This document shows positions 33,243-41,431 of a stretch of DNA of 42,215 nt, piece after piece (the first letter of the stretch is position 1; each line of letters starts with the position of its first letter). The position numbers and the translations under genes were made by a program. The DNA lies in NCBI GenBank assembly GCA_020721345.1, contig DYMX01000011.1, positions 1 through 42,215 of the forward strand. Direction: 5' to 3'. Source of the stretch: Sulfurovum sp. GTDB lineage: Bacteria; Campylobacterota; Campylobacteria; Campylobacterales; Sulfurovaceae. Below the pieces are notes generated by a model. The model ran no database searches, had not been told where the DNA came from, and was given only the letters and a program-made list of their open reading frames with translations.

Positions 33243-33854
33243 ATGATGCATGACATAGCCATTTGGATAGTCGATACCATTGGCGGTGTGGGATATATCG
33301 GTATATTTGTACTCATGTTTCTTGAGAGTACATTTGTGCCTGTACCTAGCGAGGTTGTTATGATCCCGGCAGGATATCTTGCGTATAAAGGTGAAATGAA
33401 TTTTATTATTGCAACTCTAATGGGAACTTTAGGTTCTCTTGGCGGAGCTTTATTTAACTACTTTTTTGCCCTTAGGTTTGGCAGGGTATTTTTGCAAAAA
33501 TATGGAAAATATATACTATTCCCTCCTAAAAAACAAGAAAAGCTAGAACATTTTTTTCAGCATCACGGTGAGATCTCTACTTTTAGCGGAAGATTGATTT
33601 TGGGAGTACGTCATCTCATATCTCTGCCCGCAGGATATGCAAAAATGAATCTATCGAAGTTTATTATTTATACTACTTTAGGTTCTGCCTTGTGGACGCT
33701 TGTTTTGATGCTTGTAGGATACTTTGTAGGTTCAAATGAAGCGCTTATAAAACATTATCTTAGCATTGCTACTATAATTGCCGTGATTTCTATAATCTTG
33801 ATAGCAGTTATATATGTTTATAGATTGAAAAAAGATGTAGAAGAAGAGATATAA
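33243..33854 (+). CDS. DedA/SNARE-associated family membrane protein
   Basis: DedA proteins are inner-membrane proteins linked to polyprenyl-phosphate or phospholipid transport and to membrane homeostasis. The 203-residue protein has the family motif FLESTFVPVPSEVVMIPAGYLA near 27-48, the second conserved stretch GALFNYFFALRFGRVFL and the re-entrant loop FSGRLILGVRHLISLPAGYAKM near 117-138, including the conserved GRxxxGxRxxxxxPAG. About five hydrophobic segments are visible. Two neighbouring ATGs (33243 and 33246) are possible starts; the ribosome-binding site is weak. It lies 9 nt after accA and could be translated by coupling. Confidence 0.85.
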   Translation: MMHDIAIWIVDTIGGVGYIGIFVLMFLESTFVPVPSEVVMIPAGYLAYKGEMNFIIATLMGTLGSLGGALFNYFFALRFGRVFLQKYGKYILFPPKKQEKLEHFFQHHGEISTFSGRLILGVRHLISLPAGYAKMNLSKFIIYTTLGSALWTLVLMLVGYFVGSNEALIKHYLSIATIIAVISIILIAVIYVYRLKKDVEEEI

Positions 33855-33896
33855 TAAAAAATAGAAGATATACCAGCCAAAGAGGCTAGCGTAAAA

Positions 33897-34121
33897 TTAA
33901 TTTTGAGCTTTTTTGAACTCTATGATTAGCTTAAGCGCTTCGTCTTTTAGTAAAAGTTTCTCTTTTTTGATAACTTCAAGTTCTGCATCACTTAGGTGAA
34001 GTCTGCCCTCGTCGGCATCTTTTGCTTTTTGGTCAAGTTCATTGTGTTTTTCAAATATTTTTGCAAAATGCGCATTTGATTGCTTAAGTTGACTGATTTC
34101 GTCTCTGTATTCGTGTAACAT
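33897..34121 (-). CDS. DUF465/YdcH-like small coiled-coil protein
   Basis: This 74-residue, highly charged helical protein (MLHEYRDEISQLKQSNAHFAKIFEKHNELDQKAKDAD...) matches the YdcH/DUF465 pattern: an N-terminal helix with H-x-F, a short linker, then a lysine/leucine-rich helix (LEVIKKEKLLLKDEALKLI). It has no catalytic residues, and its cellular role is not established. The ribosome-binding site AGGAGTAA precedes the ATG. It follows argJ on the same strand by 55 nt. A related gene lies beside rpmB in Campylobacter, so the location is conserved. Confidence 0.8.
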   Translation of the reverse strand: MLHEYRDEISQLKQSNAHFAKIFEKHNELDQKAKDADEGRLHLSDAELEVIKKEKLLLKDEALKLIIEFKKAQN

Positions 34122-34176
34122 ATTACTCCTTTATATTTTATTTATTATAACATTTTTAGTGTTACAGTTCTTTTAG

Positions 34177-35379
34177 TTATGTTCTATACTCGGCATTTAT
34201 CTTGACATAATCATAGCTAAGATCGCAGCCATAAGATGTAAAAGTACCGTTTCCTAAACCAAGATCGCAAGTTATATGAAAACTTGGCTGTTTCATGACT
34301 TTGTATGCTTTTTCTTCTCTTTCTTTGTCGAGCTCTCTTTGTTCACTCGAGTATATAAGCAACTCATCATAATGAATGACAAGTTTTTCTTCATCGCATT
34401 CTATGCCGCTTGCGCCAATAGTGGATGCTATGCGACCCCAATTTGGATCTTCTCCAAAAAGCGCCGTTTTTACCAATAATGAATTGCTTAGCGTAATGCT
34501 TGCTTTTTTGGCATCTTCGTCGCTCAGCGCTCCCTTGACCTCAAATGCCACAGTTTTTGTTGCCCCTTCACCATCGCGAAGTATCATCATAGCAAGTTCA
34601 AAAGTGATTCTTTTTAGAGCTTGACTAAAAGCATCTTTGTCATAGGCACCGCTTTGTCTATTGGCTAGCAAAAATACGCTATCGTTTGTGGATGTATCGC
34701 CATCAACAGAGATACTATTAAATGAATTATCTACAGCAGTTTCTAAAAGTTCGTCCATATCGCCTTTTGGTATATCGGCATCCGTAACTATAAAGCACAG
34801 CATGGTCGCCATAGCAGGATTTATCATGCCCGCGCCTTTTGCAATAGCGGCAATATGAAAATAAGAGCCGTTTGCAAGCTCGACTTTAAAGCATATCTCT
34901 TTTTTAAAACTGTCTGTGGTCATGATAGCGCGAGCAGTATTGTTGCTATCTTTAGCGTTAAAATCAAACTTATCAAAAGCAGAAGATATTTTTTCCAAAG
35001 GAAGCCTGTATCCAATAACTCCGGTTGAGCTCATAATAGGATTTGTAATTTGTAATTTGTTTTTTAAAATTCCAAATAACTCTTCAATGTCTTCAATGCC
35101 TTTTTGACCTGTCATGGCATTTGCATTTTTGGCATTTATAAGCATAAAATCTGTTTTAAAATCTGCAGGATATTTTAGAAAATGTTTTATGGGTGCTGCT
35201 ACAAAGCGGTTTGTTGTAAATTTTGCTGTTACATTACAAAGAATTTCGCTTCTGATAAATGAGACATCCCCGTCAATAGAGCCGTCACTATTTGGTTTGC
35301 GAAGACCGATATTTACCGAGTTGCAGTAAAAACCTTTAACATTGTCTAAACCGTTTTTTAGGGATAATATTTGAAACAT
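34177..35379 (-). CDS. argJ: Glutamate N-acetyltransferase / amino-acid acetyltransferase ArgJ
   Basis: ArgJ recycles the acetyl group from N-acetylornithine to glutamate in arginine biosynthesis; some versions also make N-acetylglutamate from acetyl-CoA. The 400-residue proenzyme has the conserved self-cleavage segment KGAGMINPAMATML, with cleavage expected between Ala191 and Thr192 to make alpha and beta chains, the Thr becoming the nucleophile. Other hallmarks are MSSTGVIGYRLP, SISVDGDTSTNDSVF, FGEDPNWGRIASTIGASG and a C-terminal CDLGLGNGTFTSYGCDLSYDYVKINAEYRT. The start lies behind GGAGAAAATCC. It lies downstream of rpmB, separated by the structured element. Confidence 0.95.
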   Translation of the reverse strand: MFQILSLKNGLDNVKGFYCNSVNIGLRKPNSDGSIDGDVSFIRSEILCNVTAKFTTNRFVAAPIKHFLKYPADFKTDFMLINAKNANAMTGQKGIEDIEELFGILKNKLQITNPIMSSTGVIGYRLPLEKISSAFDKFDFNAKDSNNTARAIMTTDSFKKEICFKVELANGSYFHIAAIAKGAGMINPAMATMLCFIVTDADIPKGDMDELLETAVDNSFNSISVDGDTSTNDSVFLLANRQSGAYDKDAFSQALKRITFELAMMILRDGEGATKTVAFEVKGALSDEDAKKASITLSNSLLVKTALFGEDPNWGRIASTIGASGIECDEEKLVIHYDELLIYSSEQRELDKEREEKAYKVMKQPSFHITCDLGLGNGTFTSYGCDLSYDYVKINAEYRT

Positions 35380-35430
35380 TGGATTTTCTCCAAATTGAAA
35401 TTTTGTAGTACTAGAGTTAATAAAATTATT

Positions 35431-35494
35431 AAAGAGCGACTAGTCGCGAGGGTACTCTGCCGAAGAGCTAATTTTGAGCTTTGCCCAAAATTAG
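35431..35494 (-). ncRNA. Structured intergenic element, copy B (three hairpins), in the rpmB 3' region
   Basis: Read on the minus strand, the rpmB stop codon merges into helix 1 (CTAATTTTGGGC-AAA-GCTCAAAATTAG). Helix 2 is CTCT-TCGGC-AGAG, and helix 3 is GCGAC-TA-GTCGC, then TCTTTAATAA. The same order and similar sequence occur at 26751-26814. Differences in the helices are mostly paired (A-T to G-C in helix 1, G-C to C-G in helix 2, A-T to G-C in helix 3). It could act as an rpmB 3'-end structure or weak terminator, or as a mobile palindromic repeat. Confidence 0.6.
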
Positions 35495-35703
35495 TTATTT
35501 TCGATAGTAGCCTTTTGAGCTCTTTTTTTCATAGTTCTAAGAGTTGAAGCCGCTACTTTGATTTTTCTTGTAGTACCGTCTTCAAGTGTAACTCTGAGAG
35601 TTCTTAGGTTTGGAAGTTGTCTTCTTTTTGTTTTGTTATTTGCGTGTGATACATTGTTACCAGTTAATGGACCTTTGCCACTTATTTCACATCTGTTTGC
35701 CAT
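35491..35703 (-). CDS. rpmB: Ribosomal protein bL28
   Basis: bL28 is a small large-subunit ribosomal protein. The ATG at 35703 is preferred over the track start at 35748. [28 protein letters not shown] is the family's normal N-terminus, with AAAGGT upstream, and the predicted transcription start (near 35753) leaves almost no room for the longer form. The 70-residue product is basic and ends in [13 protein letters not shown]. The single Cys in RCEISG occurs in some bL28 forms, with no full zinc ribbon visible. It is divergent from rpe. Confidence 0.94.
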   Translation of the reverse strand: MANRCEISGKGPLTGNNVSHANNKTKRRQLPNLRTLRVTLEDGTTRKIKVAASTLRTMKKRAQKATIENN

Positions 35704-35759
35704 AAGTTTTACCTTTAATTGTATATTTTGCTTTTTTGTAAAATGCAATTTTGTGTGCG

Positions 35760-35816
35760 ATTATATCCAAAATACTATAAATGTTACTTAAATAAAAATA
35801 TTTTTTGTGTTATAAT
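35760..35816. promoter_or_regulatory. Divergent promoters of rpmB and rpe
   Basis: A minus-strand TATAAT at 35765-35760 serves rpmB, and a plus-strand TATAAT at 35811-35816 serves rpe. The roughly 45 bp between them are AT-rich with A/T runs, as is usual for promoters of this phylum that lack a clear -35 box. Confidence 0.65.
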
Positions 35817-35846
35817 TGATACTACCAATTACCATAAAGGATTTAA

Positions 35847-36491
35847 ATGCTTGTAGCGCCTAGTATATTATCGGCAGAATTTGGACAGCTTTCAAATGAC
35901 GTTAAAGCGATTTGTGAAGGTGGGTGTGATTATGTGCATGTAGATGTAATGGATGGGCATTTTGTACCGAATTTGACAATCGGTCCGGTAGTTGTAGAAG
36001 CAGTTGCGAAAGCAAGCACAAAACCTCTTGATATTCATCTGATGGTAGAAAATAACAGTTTTTTTGTTGACTTGTTCGCGCCCTTAAAACCTGAATTTAT
36101 ATCATTTCACATAGAAGAAGAGAAACATCCTCATAGGCTGATCCAAAAAATTAGAAGTTTAGGCATAAGACCCGCTATTACTCTAAATCCTCATACTCCG
36201 CCTGAATCTATAGAATATCTTTTGGGCGATATTGATATGGTACTTCTTATGAGTGTTAATCCCGGATTTGGCGGTCAGTCGTTTATACCTACAGTTATAG
36301 AAAAAGCAACAAAACTAAAAGCGCTTATTCAAAAAAGAAATCCTAATTGCCTTATAGAAGTTGATGGCGGCGTGAGTGATAAAAATATAAGTCTACTCAA
36401 AGATGCCGGAGTAGATATGGTAGTGGCAGGCTCTTATGTTTATGGCAATAAAAATGGTATTAAATATGCAATTGATTCATTAAAGGTATAA
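35847..36491 (+). CDS. rpe: Ribulose-phosphate 3-epimerase
   Basis: Rpe interconverts ribulose-5-phosphate and xylulose-5-phosphate in the pentose phosphate and Calvin cycles. The 214-residue TIM-barrel protein shows APSILSAEFGQL, the metal-binding HVDVMDGHFVPNLTIGP, DIHLMVEN, the phosphate-binding MSVNPGFGGQSFIP and VDGGVSDKN. AAAGGA precedes the ATG. It starts a three-gene run with trpF and an exonuclease. The neighbourhood (rpmB divergent, exonuclease downstream) matches Campylobacter, with trpF inserted. Confidence 0.95.
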   Translation: MLVAPSILSAEFGQLSNDVKAICEGGCDYVHVDVMDGHFVPNLTIGPVVVEAVAKASTKPLDIHLMVENNSFFVDLFAPLKPEFISFHIEEEKHPHRLIQKIRSLGIRPAITLNPHTPPESIEYLLGDIDMVLLMSVNPGFGGQSFIPTVIEKATKLKALIQKRNPNCLIEVDGGVSDKNISLLKDAGVDMVVAGSYVYGNKNGIKYAIDSLKV

Positions 36492-36492
36492 A

Positions 36493-37083
36493 TTGAAGTG
36501 CAAAATATGCGGTATAACAAATCTCGAAGATGCGATAAGCGCCTGTGAAGCAGGAGCTGATGCTTTGGGATTTGTTTTTTATGAAAAATCACCAAGATAC
36601 ATAGAGTTTAGTACTGCAAAGGAGATAGTTGAAAAATTGCCGCCTTTCGTCAAAACAGTGGGGCTTTTTGTCAATGTAAATTCAGAAGATGTCAATAGAA
36701 TTTGCGAGCAGTGTAATATAGATATAGCGCAGATCCATTTCGATGCAAATGATGAATTTTATAATGAATTGAAAGTATCGTATATAAGAGTTGTCAGAGC
36801 GACTTGCAAAGAGGATATCGTCAAGTATCTTGACCACTATATGATCGTTGACGCTTTTGTAGAAAATTTTGGCGGAGAAGGTAAGAGAGTAGCGCTTGAG
36901 TGGTTTAATGGGCGTGATTGTTCCAAGATCATATTGGCAGGCGGGCTAGCAAGCGAAAATTTACATGAACTCAAAGCATATAATTTTTATGGCGTTGATG
37001 TGAGCAGTGGAGTTGAAAGCTCTAAAGGTAAAAAAGACAACACAAAAGTAAAAGAGTTCATAGCTAATGCAAAAAGTTTATGA
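36493..37083 (+). CDS. trpF: Phosphoribosylanthranilate isomerase TrpF
   Basis: TrpF catalyses the Amadori rearrangement in tryptophan biosynthesis. The 196-residue barrel begins at a TTG (MKCKICGITNLEDAISACEAGADALGFVF), with the catalytic Cys in KICGIT, then EKSPRYIEF, VGLFVN and the catalytic Asp in MIVDAFV. The phosphate-binding end follows (ILAGGLASENLHEL, GVDVSSGVES). The TTG sits 1 nt after the rpe stop, so translation is probably coupled. The gene is outside any trp operon in this window. Confidence 0.93.
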   Translation: MKCKICGITNLEDAISACEAGADALGFVFYEKSPRYIEFSTAKEIVEKLPPFVKTVGLFVNVNSEDVNRICEQCNIDIAQIHFDANDEFYNELKVSYIRVVRATCKEDIVKYLDHYMIVDAFVENFGGEGKRVALEWFNGRDCSKIILAGGLASENLHELKAYNFYGVDVSSGVESSKGKKDNTKVKEFIANAKSL

Positions 37084-37846
37084 ACAGCTAACCGCTGCTT
37101 TTAGAAAAAATAGCGGTGCGCTTGATGAGATGAGTTTTGAGGGAATCGTCAAAAAACATACATCTCTTTTTGAAGAATGCGATACGATCTTTTTGCTTCT
37201 CCAAGCATCTGGCTATCCTATAGAATACGAAAATGGATATATCTATAAACCTTTTTTTACTTCATATAAAGAAGAGAGATTTTGCATCATAGACATAGAA
37301 ACAAACGGCAGCAATCCCAGCAACTCACAAGTTATCGAGATAGGGGCGGTAATGGTTAAAGATGACAAAATTGTTGATAGATTTGAGACATTTGTAGAGT
37401 GTGCTTTTTTGCCGGAATACATTACAAAAGTAACCGGCATTGAGCCCATTGATCTGCTTGATGCGCCTAGCCAAAAAGAGGCGTTGACAAACCTGAGAGT
37501 ATTTATGCAAGATGCCGTATTTGTAGCCCATAATGCAAGTTTTGATCATAGCTTTTTGAACGCCTCTTTTAAGCGGCATGGATTGGGTGAGATCGGCAAT
37601 ATGAAGTTGTGTACCATAGATCTTGCTCGTAGAACATTTGAGAGCGAAAGATATGGTTTGGCTTATTTGATAGAGTCTTTGGAGATACCGACAACGGTTC
37701 ATCATAGGGCTTATAGCGATGCCTTGTCTGCATCATATGTTATGAAAAAAAGCTTTGAGACCATACCGCATCATATAAAAAGCAGCGATGATCTTATAAA
37801 ATTTGCAACTTCAAGCAAAAAAGAGAGAGGCAAGAAAGAAAAATAA
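37067..37846 (+). CDS. DnaQ-like 3'-5' exonuclease (DEDDh family)
   Basis: The protein has an N-terminal region of about 70 residues with no clear motif, then a DEDDh exonuclease domain: ExoI FCIIDIETNG (Asp and Glu), ExoII VFVAHNASFDHSFL and ExoIII HHRAYSDALS with the His and Asp. This is the proofreading-type exonuclease fold. It may be the DNA polymerase III epsilon subunit or a stand-alone exonuclease. The gene overlaps the end of trpF by 17 nt. The basic tail (KKERGKKEK) resembles a flexible extension. The position after rpe is shared with Campylobacter. Confidence 0.88.
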   Translation: MQKVYEQLTAAFRKNSGALDEMSFEGIVKKHTSLFEECDTIFLLLQASGYPIEYENGYIYKPFFTSYKEERFCIIDIETNGSNPSNSQVIEIGAVMVKDDKIVDRFETFVECAFLPEYITKVTGIEPIDLLDAPSQKEALTNLRVFMQDAVFVAHNASFDHSFLNASFKRHGLGEIGNMKLCTIDLARRTFESERYGLAYLIESLEIPTTVHHRAYSDALSASYVMKKSFETIPHHIKSSDDLIKFATSSKKERGKKEK

Positions 37847-37848
37847 AT

Positions 37849-38484
37849 TTATTTTTGCTTATCCATAAAATCATGTAAAAAGAGTATTGCGGCAAAAAGC
37901 GGGGCAAATATATTTAATACAGGGATATAGTTAAAGAGTGAGGCAATGAGGGATATCGTTCTGCTTGATCTGACATCAGGTTGATGAAACAGTACGCCTA
38001 CATCATACGCCGTGGGAACTTTTACTTGGATAGACCAAAGATAGAGCATAATTATCTGCCCGATAATCGGGATAAAAATAAGCGGCAAGCAAAGCGCAAA
38101 CAGTGTTAGAAATATTACCGTTGCTTTTAGATTTATGAATATCACTTTTAAAATATCCGCTTTGCCATCAGGTTTAATGTTTGGATAGCGCTGCAAAGAA
38201 ATCTCTTTTATGACATTATCGCTCCATATAGATGTACCCATAGATAGAAACGAAATAAACAAAACATACCCAAACAGTATTTTGATCAATGTTTGACTTG
38301 AGATTTGAAGCCAATCCCATGGGATGAATTCCAAATAACTTGACATTGCCGCGCTAATCGTATCCCAAAAGCCCCACATTATAGCGGTTGAGGCAAGTAA
38401 GCTAAAAAAAGCTATTTTAAGCGCAAAAAAAATCACCCTAAAACTTAAAATATCTCTAAAGGTTTTTAGTATGGAGTTTATCAT
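37849..38484 (-). CDS. EI24/CysZ-like inner membrane protein
   Basis: This 211-residue protein has about four long hydrophobic segments in the EI24/CysZ arrangement: a first helix in VIFFALKIAFFSLLASTAIMWGFW, a second pair in LIKILFGYVLFISFLSMG, a third in IFLTLFALCLPLIFIPIIGQIIMLYLW and a last in TISLIASLFNYIPVLNIFAPLFAAILFLHDF. CysZ proteins import sulfate, but other family members have no known substrate, so a transport role here is only inferred. Its ATG follows the stop of the carbonic-anhydrase-like gene directly (TAAATG), making a two-gene operon. It is convergent with the exonuclease gene, 2 nt away. Confidence 0.8.
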   Translation of the reverse strand: MINSILKTFRDILSFRVIFFALKIAFFSLLASTAIMWGFWDTISAAMSSYLEFIPWDWLQISSQTLIKILFGYVLFISFLSMGTSIWSDNVIKEISLQRYPNIKPDGKADILKVIFINLKATVIFLTLFALCLPLIFIPIIGQIIMLYLWSIQVKVPTAYDVGVLFHQPDVRSSRTISLIASLFNYIPVLNIFAPLFAAILFLHDFMDKQK

Positions 38485-39012
38485 TTAGTCTACATACTCA
38501 TTTTTAAATTTTACATATCTTGCAGCGCTTGCATAAAGTTCTGCAACTTCATCATCGGTTAACTCTCTGACAACTTTGGCCGGACTTCCCATTATGAGGC
38601 TTCTTGGAGGAAAAACTTTATTTTTTGTTACAAGCGCACCCGCACCCACGATAGACTCCTTGCCTATAATCGCACCGTCAAGTATGGTTGCGCTCATACC
38701 TATAAGACATGCATCTTCGATAGTGCATCCGTGAAGCATTACGCGATGCCCCACGGTTACATCATTGCCGATGATAGTAGGGTATCCATCGCTCATATCA
38801 TCCAATTTATGATGCGTAACGTGTACCATTGAGAGATCTTGAATGTTTGAACGATCGCCTATCTTGATATAATGCACATCACCTCTGATGACCACCCCGA
38901 ACCAAGCAGCGCTGTCTTTGCCCATCTCAACACGCCCTATGACATCAGCGCTATGCGCAATAAAAGCATTTTCTCCTATTTTGGGAGAGTAATTTTGAAA
39001 ATTCATTATCAT
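38485..39012 (-). CDS. Gamma-carbonic anhydrase-like hexapeptide-repeat protein (YrdA/PaaY family)
   Basis: This 175-residue left-handed beta-helix protein shows repeated hexapeptides (IGENAFIAHSADVIGRVEMG, VTVGHRVMLHGCTI, GAIIGKESIVGAGALV). The zinc-site histidines are His in HVTHH and His in GHRVMLHG. The C-terminus has the family's MGSPAKVVRELTDDE. Members can be active gamma-carbonic anhydrases or inactive relatives; the full catalytic set is not certain from sequence alone. In an autotroph a bicarbonate role would be plausible (inferred). Two starts are possible (39012 and 39006). It has its own -10 box and leads the EI24 gene. Confidence 0.88.
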   Translation of the reverse strand: MIMNFQNYSPKIGENAFIAHSADVIGRVEMGKDSAAWFGVVIRGDVHYIKIGDRSNIQDLSMVHVTHHKLDDMSDGYPTIIGNDVTVGHRVMLHGCTIEDACLIGMSATILDGAIIGKESIVGAGALVTKNKVFPPRSLIMGSPAKVVRELTDDEVAELYASAARYVKFKNEYVD

Positions 39013-39041
39013 GTTTTTTACCTGTATTGTTTTTATTTGTG

Positions 39042-39134
39042 ATTATAGCAAATTTTTTTATCTAAAATTTATTTTGATAATATAATGCTTTATTTACCTT
39101 TAGTTAACGTTTATTTTGAATTTTTCTATATAAT
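39042..39134. promoter_or_regulatory. Divergent promoters of the carbonic-anhydrase-like and eptA operons
   Basis: A minus-strand TATAAT at 39047-39042 lies about 30 nt upstream of the carbonic-anhydrase-like gene. A plus-strand TATAAT at 39129-39134 lies 22 nt before the phosphoethanolamine transferase ATG. The spacer is very AT-rich with no obvious palindrome. Confidence 0.6.
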
Positions 39135-39156
39135 TCTATAAAAAAATAGGATATTT

Positions 39157-40743
39157 ATGAAAATTACACAAAATAAGTTAATTTTTATCACAGCTGCAGT
39201 GTTTGTGCTTTTTTATAATTTTTCATTTTTTTCAAATGTTATAAAAGTTTATCCCGTTGCTTTGTCAAATATTTGGTTTTTGGTCTCTCTTGCCGTTGTT
39301 CTTTGGGGTGTCATAGTTTTTATCTTAGAACTCTTTAGCTATAAAAAAACAATAAAACCTTTGTTGATCTTGCTGCTTATGATTTCGGCATTTACAAGTT
39401 ATTTTATGGATTCATACGGAGTTATCATAGATGACAGTATGCTCATAAATGCGGTTCAAACAAATGCAGAGGAGTCTTTAGGGCTATTAAGCGCCAAACT
39501 TTTAACCTATTTTGTTTTGCTTGGGCTTATACCGTCAATTTTGATCTATAAAACAAAAATACATTATAGCACTATAAAAAAAGATTTAGTAGCAAAAATC
39601 ATAGTAATAGTAGGCGTCATAGTTTTGATAGGAGCTACAATTACTATGTTTGGCGGAAACTATGCATCTTTTTTTAGAGAGCATAAGTCGCTCAGACAGC
39701 ATACGAATCCAACATTTTGGATATATAGTGTAGGTAAATTTACCGGTTCACTTCTTAAAAATAAAGATAAAAAAGTAACCCCTTTAGGAATGGACGCTAA
39801 AATAGAAGAACACCAAAGAAAAAAGATCGTTATCATGGTAGTTGGCGAAGCTGCCAGATGGGATCATTTTTCTCTAAATGGTTATAGCAAAGAAACGAAT
39901 CCTATGCTTAAAAAAGAAGATATTATAAATCTCCCAAATGTAACTTCCTGCGGAACATCAACGGCTCACAGCGTCCCTTGTATGTTTTCTGTCAAGACAA
40001 GAAAAGAGTTTGACCTAGACGATGCTCCATACGAAGAAAATGCTCTTGATGTTTTAAACCATACAGGCAAAGTTGCGCTTCTTTGGAGAGATAATAATTC
40101 TAATTCGAAAGATGTTGCCGGCAGAATCGGAGAACAAGATTATAGAAGCAATAAAAACAATACTATCTGTGATACCGAGTGCAGAGATGAGGGTATGCTT
40201 GTCGGACTTGATAAATTTATAGAGCAAAACAGCAACAAAGATATACTTATAGTTCTTCATCAAATGGGTAACCATGGACCTGAATACTACAAAAGGTATC
40301 CAAAAGCTTTTGAAAAATTTACTCCTACATGCAAAACCAATCAACTTGAAAGCTGTACGAAAGAACAGATATCCAATGCATTTGATAATGCCATACTTTA
40401 TACGGACGCGTTTTTGTCAAAAACTATCAATTTTTTAAAAAAATATGACAATACACATGATGCAAGTATGATCTATATGAGCGATCACGGCGAGAGTTTG
40501 GGCGAAAATGGGGTTTATCTGCATGGTATGCCTTATATAATAGCCCCAGAAGCGCAAAAGCATATAGGGTCAATTTTGTGGTTTGGCAATAATGCAAGAA
40601 AAAATATCCAATATCAAAAAATTATTCACAATAGTAAAAACGACTATTCGCAAGATAACCTTTTTCATACCCTGCTTGGAGCTTTTGAAGTTAAAGCCTC
40701 TGTTTACGAAAAAGAGAAGGATATCATAAATGTATATAGATAA
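39157..40743 (+). CDS. eptA: EptA/MCR-family lipid A phosphoethanolamine transferase
   Basis: This 528-residue inner-membrane enzyme moves phosphoethanolamine onto lipid A or other envelope glycans. It has five N-terminal helices (within residues 1-165) and a periplasmic sulfatase-like domain. Metal-site and catalytic residues are visible: Glu231 in VVGEAARWDHFSLNGY, the probable nucleophile Thr269 in SCGTSTAHSVPCMF and the Asp-His pair in MSDHGESLGENG. LWRDNNSNSKD and the paired cysteines (CDTEC, CKTN..SC) match the family's disulfide-bearing surface. AAATAGGATATTT precedes the ATG. The coding end overlaps the PAP2 gene. The family has a known role in cationic peptide resistance; the actual acceptor here is unknown. 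Confidence 0.88.
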   Translation: MKITQNKLIFITAAVFVLFYNFSFFSNVIKVYPVALSNIWFLVSLAVVLWGVIVFILELFSYKKTIKPLLILLLMISAFTSYFMDSYGVIIDDSMLINAVQTNAEESLGLLSAKLLTYFVLLGLIPSILIYKTKIHYSTIKKDLVAKIIVIVGVIVLIGATITMFGGNYASFFREHKSLRQHTNPTFWIYSVGKFTGSLLKNKDKKVTPLGMDAKIEEHQRKKIVIMVVGEAARWDHFSLNGYSKETNPMLKKEDIINLPNVTSCGTSTAHSVPCMFSVKTRKEFDLDDAPYEENALDVLNHTGKVALLWRDNNSNSKDVAGRIGEQDYRSNKNNTICDTECRDEGMLVGLDKFIEQNSNKDILIVLHQMGNHGPEYYKRYPKAFEKFTPTCKTNQLESCTKEQISNAFDNAILYTDAFLSKTINFLKKYDNTHDASMIYMSDHGESLGENGVYLHGMPYIIAPEAQKHIGSILWFGNNARKNIQYQKIIHNSKNDYSQDNLFHTLLGAFEVKASVYEKEKDIINVYR

Positions 40744-41431
40744 ACAGAGAAGAACCACGGTTGTTGTTTTGGCAACGGTAATAGTATTTTTTGGTCTTAG
40801 TGATATTGATATATATATACAAGATCAATTTTACAATTTTCAAACGCACAAGTGGATTGTAGACGAATCTCTTCAGCCTTGGAAATTTATCTTTTATGAC
40901 GGGATCAAAAGAGGTTTGCTTATAGTTGGAGCTATTTTTATCATAGTTTATATATATGCATCACTTAAAGATAAGTTTAAAAGTTACCAAAAAGGTCTTT
41001 TGATAGTGGTGTTATCGAGCATATTGGTGCCAACAGTTGTCGGCGGTTTAAAGAAAACAACAAATATGCCATGCCCCCATGCAGAGATAAGATACAGCGG
41101 CGAGTTGCCAAGAACTGCCGTATGGGAATGCTATACTCCCGAGTATGCCAATAAAAAAAGCAAAGCATGCTGGCCGGCAGGTCACGCAAGCGCAGGATTT
41201 GCACTTTTAAGTTTATACTTTTTATTTCATTCTAGAAGAAATAAGATATTCGCGCTTGGCGGGGCTATGATAGTCGGCTGGAGCATGGGTATGTATAAAA
41301 TGCTAGTCGGAGATCATTTTTTCAGCCATACTTTGATCACAATGATATTAGCTTGGCTTTTGATACTCATAATAGTTAAATTTGTAAACAAGATATCACG
41401 ATATAAACAAACGGAGGAGTCTAATGTATAA
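40730..41431 (+). CDS. PAP2-family membrane phosphatase
   Basis: This 233-residue inner-membrane protein has about five helices. The PAP2 signature appears in three parts: a KKTTNMPCP segment for the first (KxxxxxxRP-like, with the final RP replaced by CP), WPAGHASAG for the second (PSGH-like) and KMLVGDHFFSHT for the third (the SRxxxxxHxxxD part, with Ser-Arg replaced). PAP2 enzymes dephosphorylate lipid phosphates, including undecaprenyl pyrophosphate and lipid A. The start overlaps the eptA stop by 14 nt. The pairing with an EptA-type transferase suggests a joint envelope-modification function (inferred). Confidence 0.82.
   Translation: MYIDKQRRTTVVVLATVIVFFGLSDIDIYIQDQFYNFQTHKWIVDESLQPWKFIFYDGIKRGLLIVGAIFIIVYIYASLKDKFKSYQKGLLIVVLSSILVPTVVGGLKKTTNMPCPHAEIRYSGELPRTAVWECYTPEYANKKSKACWPAGHASAGFALLSLYFLFHSRRNKIFALGGAMIVGWSMGMYKMLVGDHFFSHTLITMILAWLLILIIVKFVNKISRYKQTEESNV

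Noticed and set aside
33855-33896. AGCC-N5-GGCT stem between the DedA gene and the ydcH-like gene as a terminator
   Set aside because: The stem is only four pairs and has no T-run on either strand, so it is too weak to list as a feature.
39157-41431. A mobile mcr-type resistance cassette
   Set aside because: The gene pair resembles mcr-pap2, but I see no insertion sequence, inverted repeats or target duplications around it, and it has an ordinary chromosomal promoter. It is better read as an intrinsic eptA-type operon.
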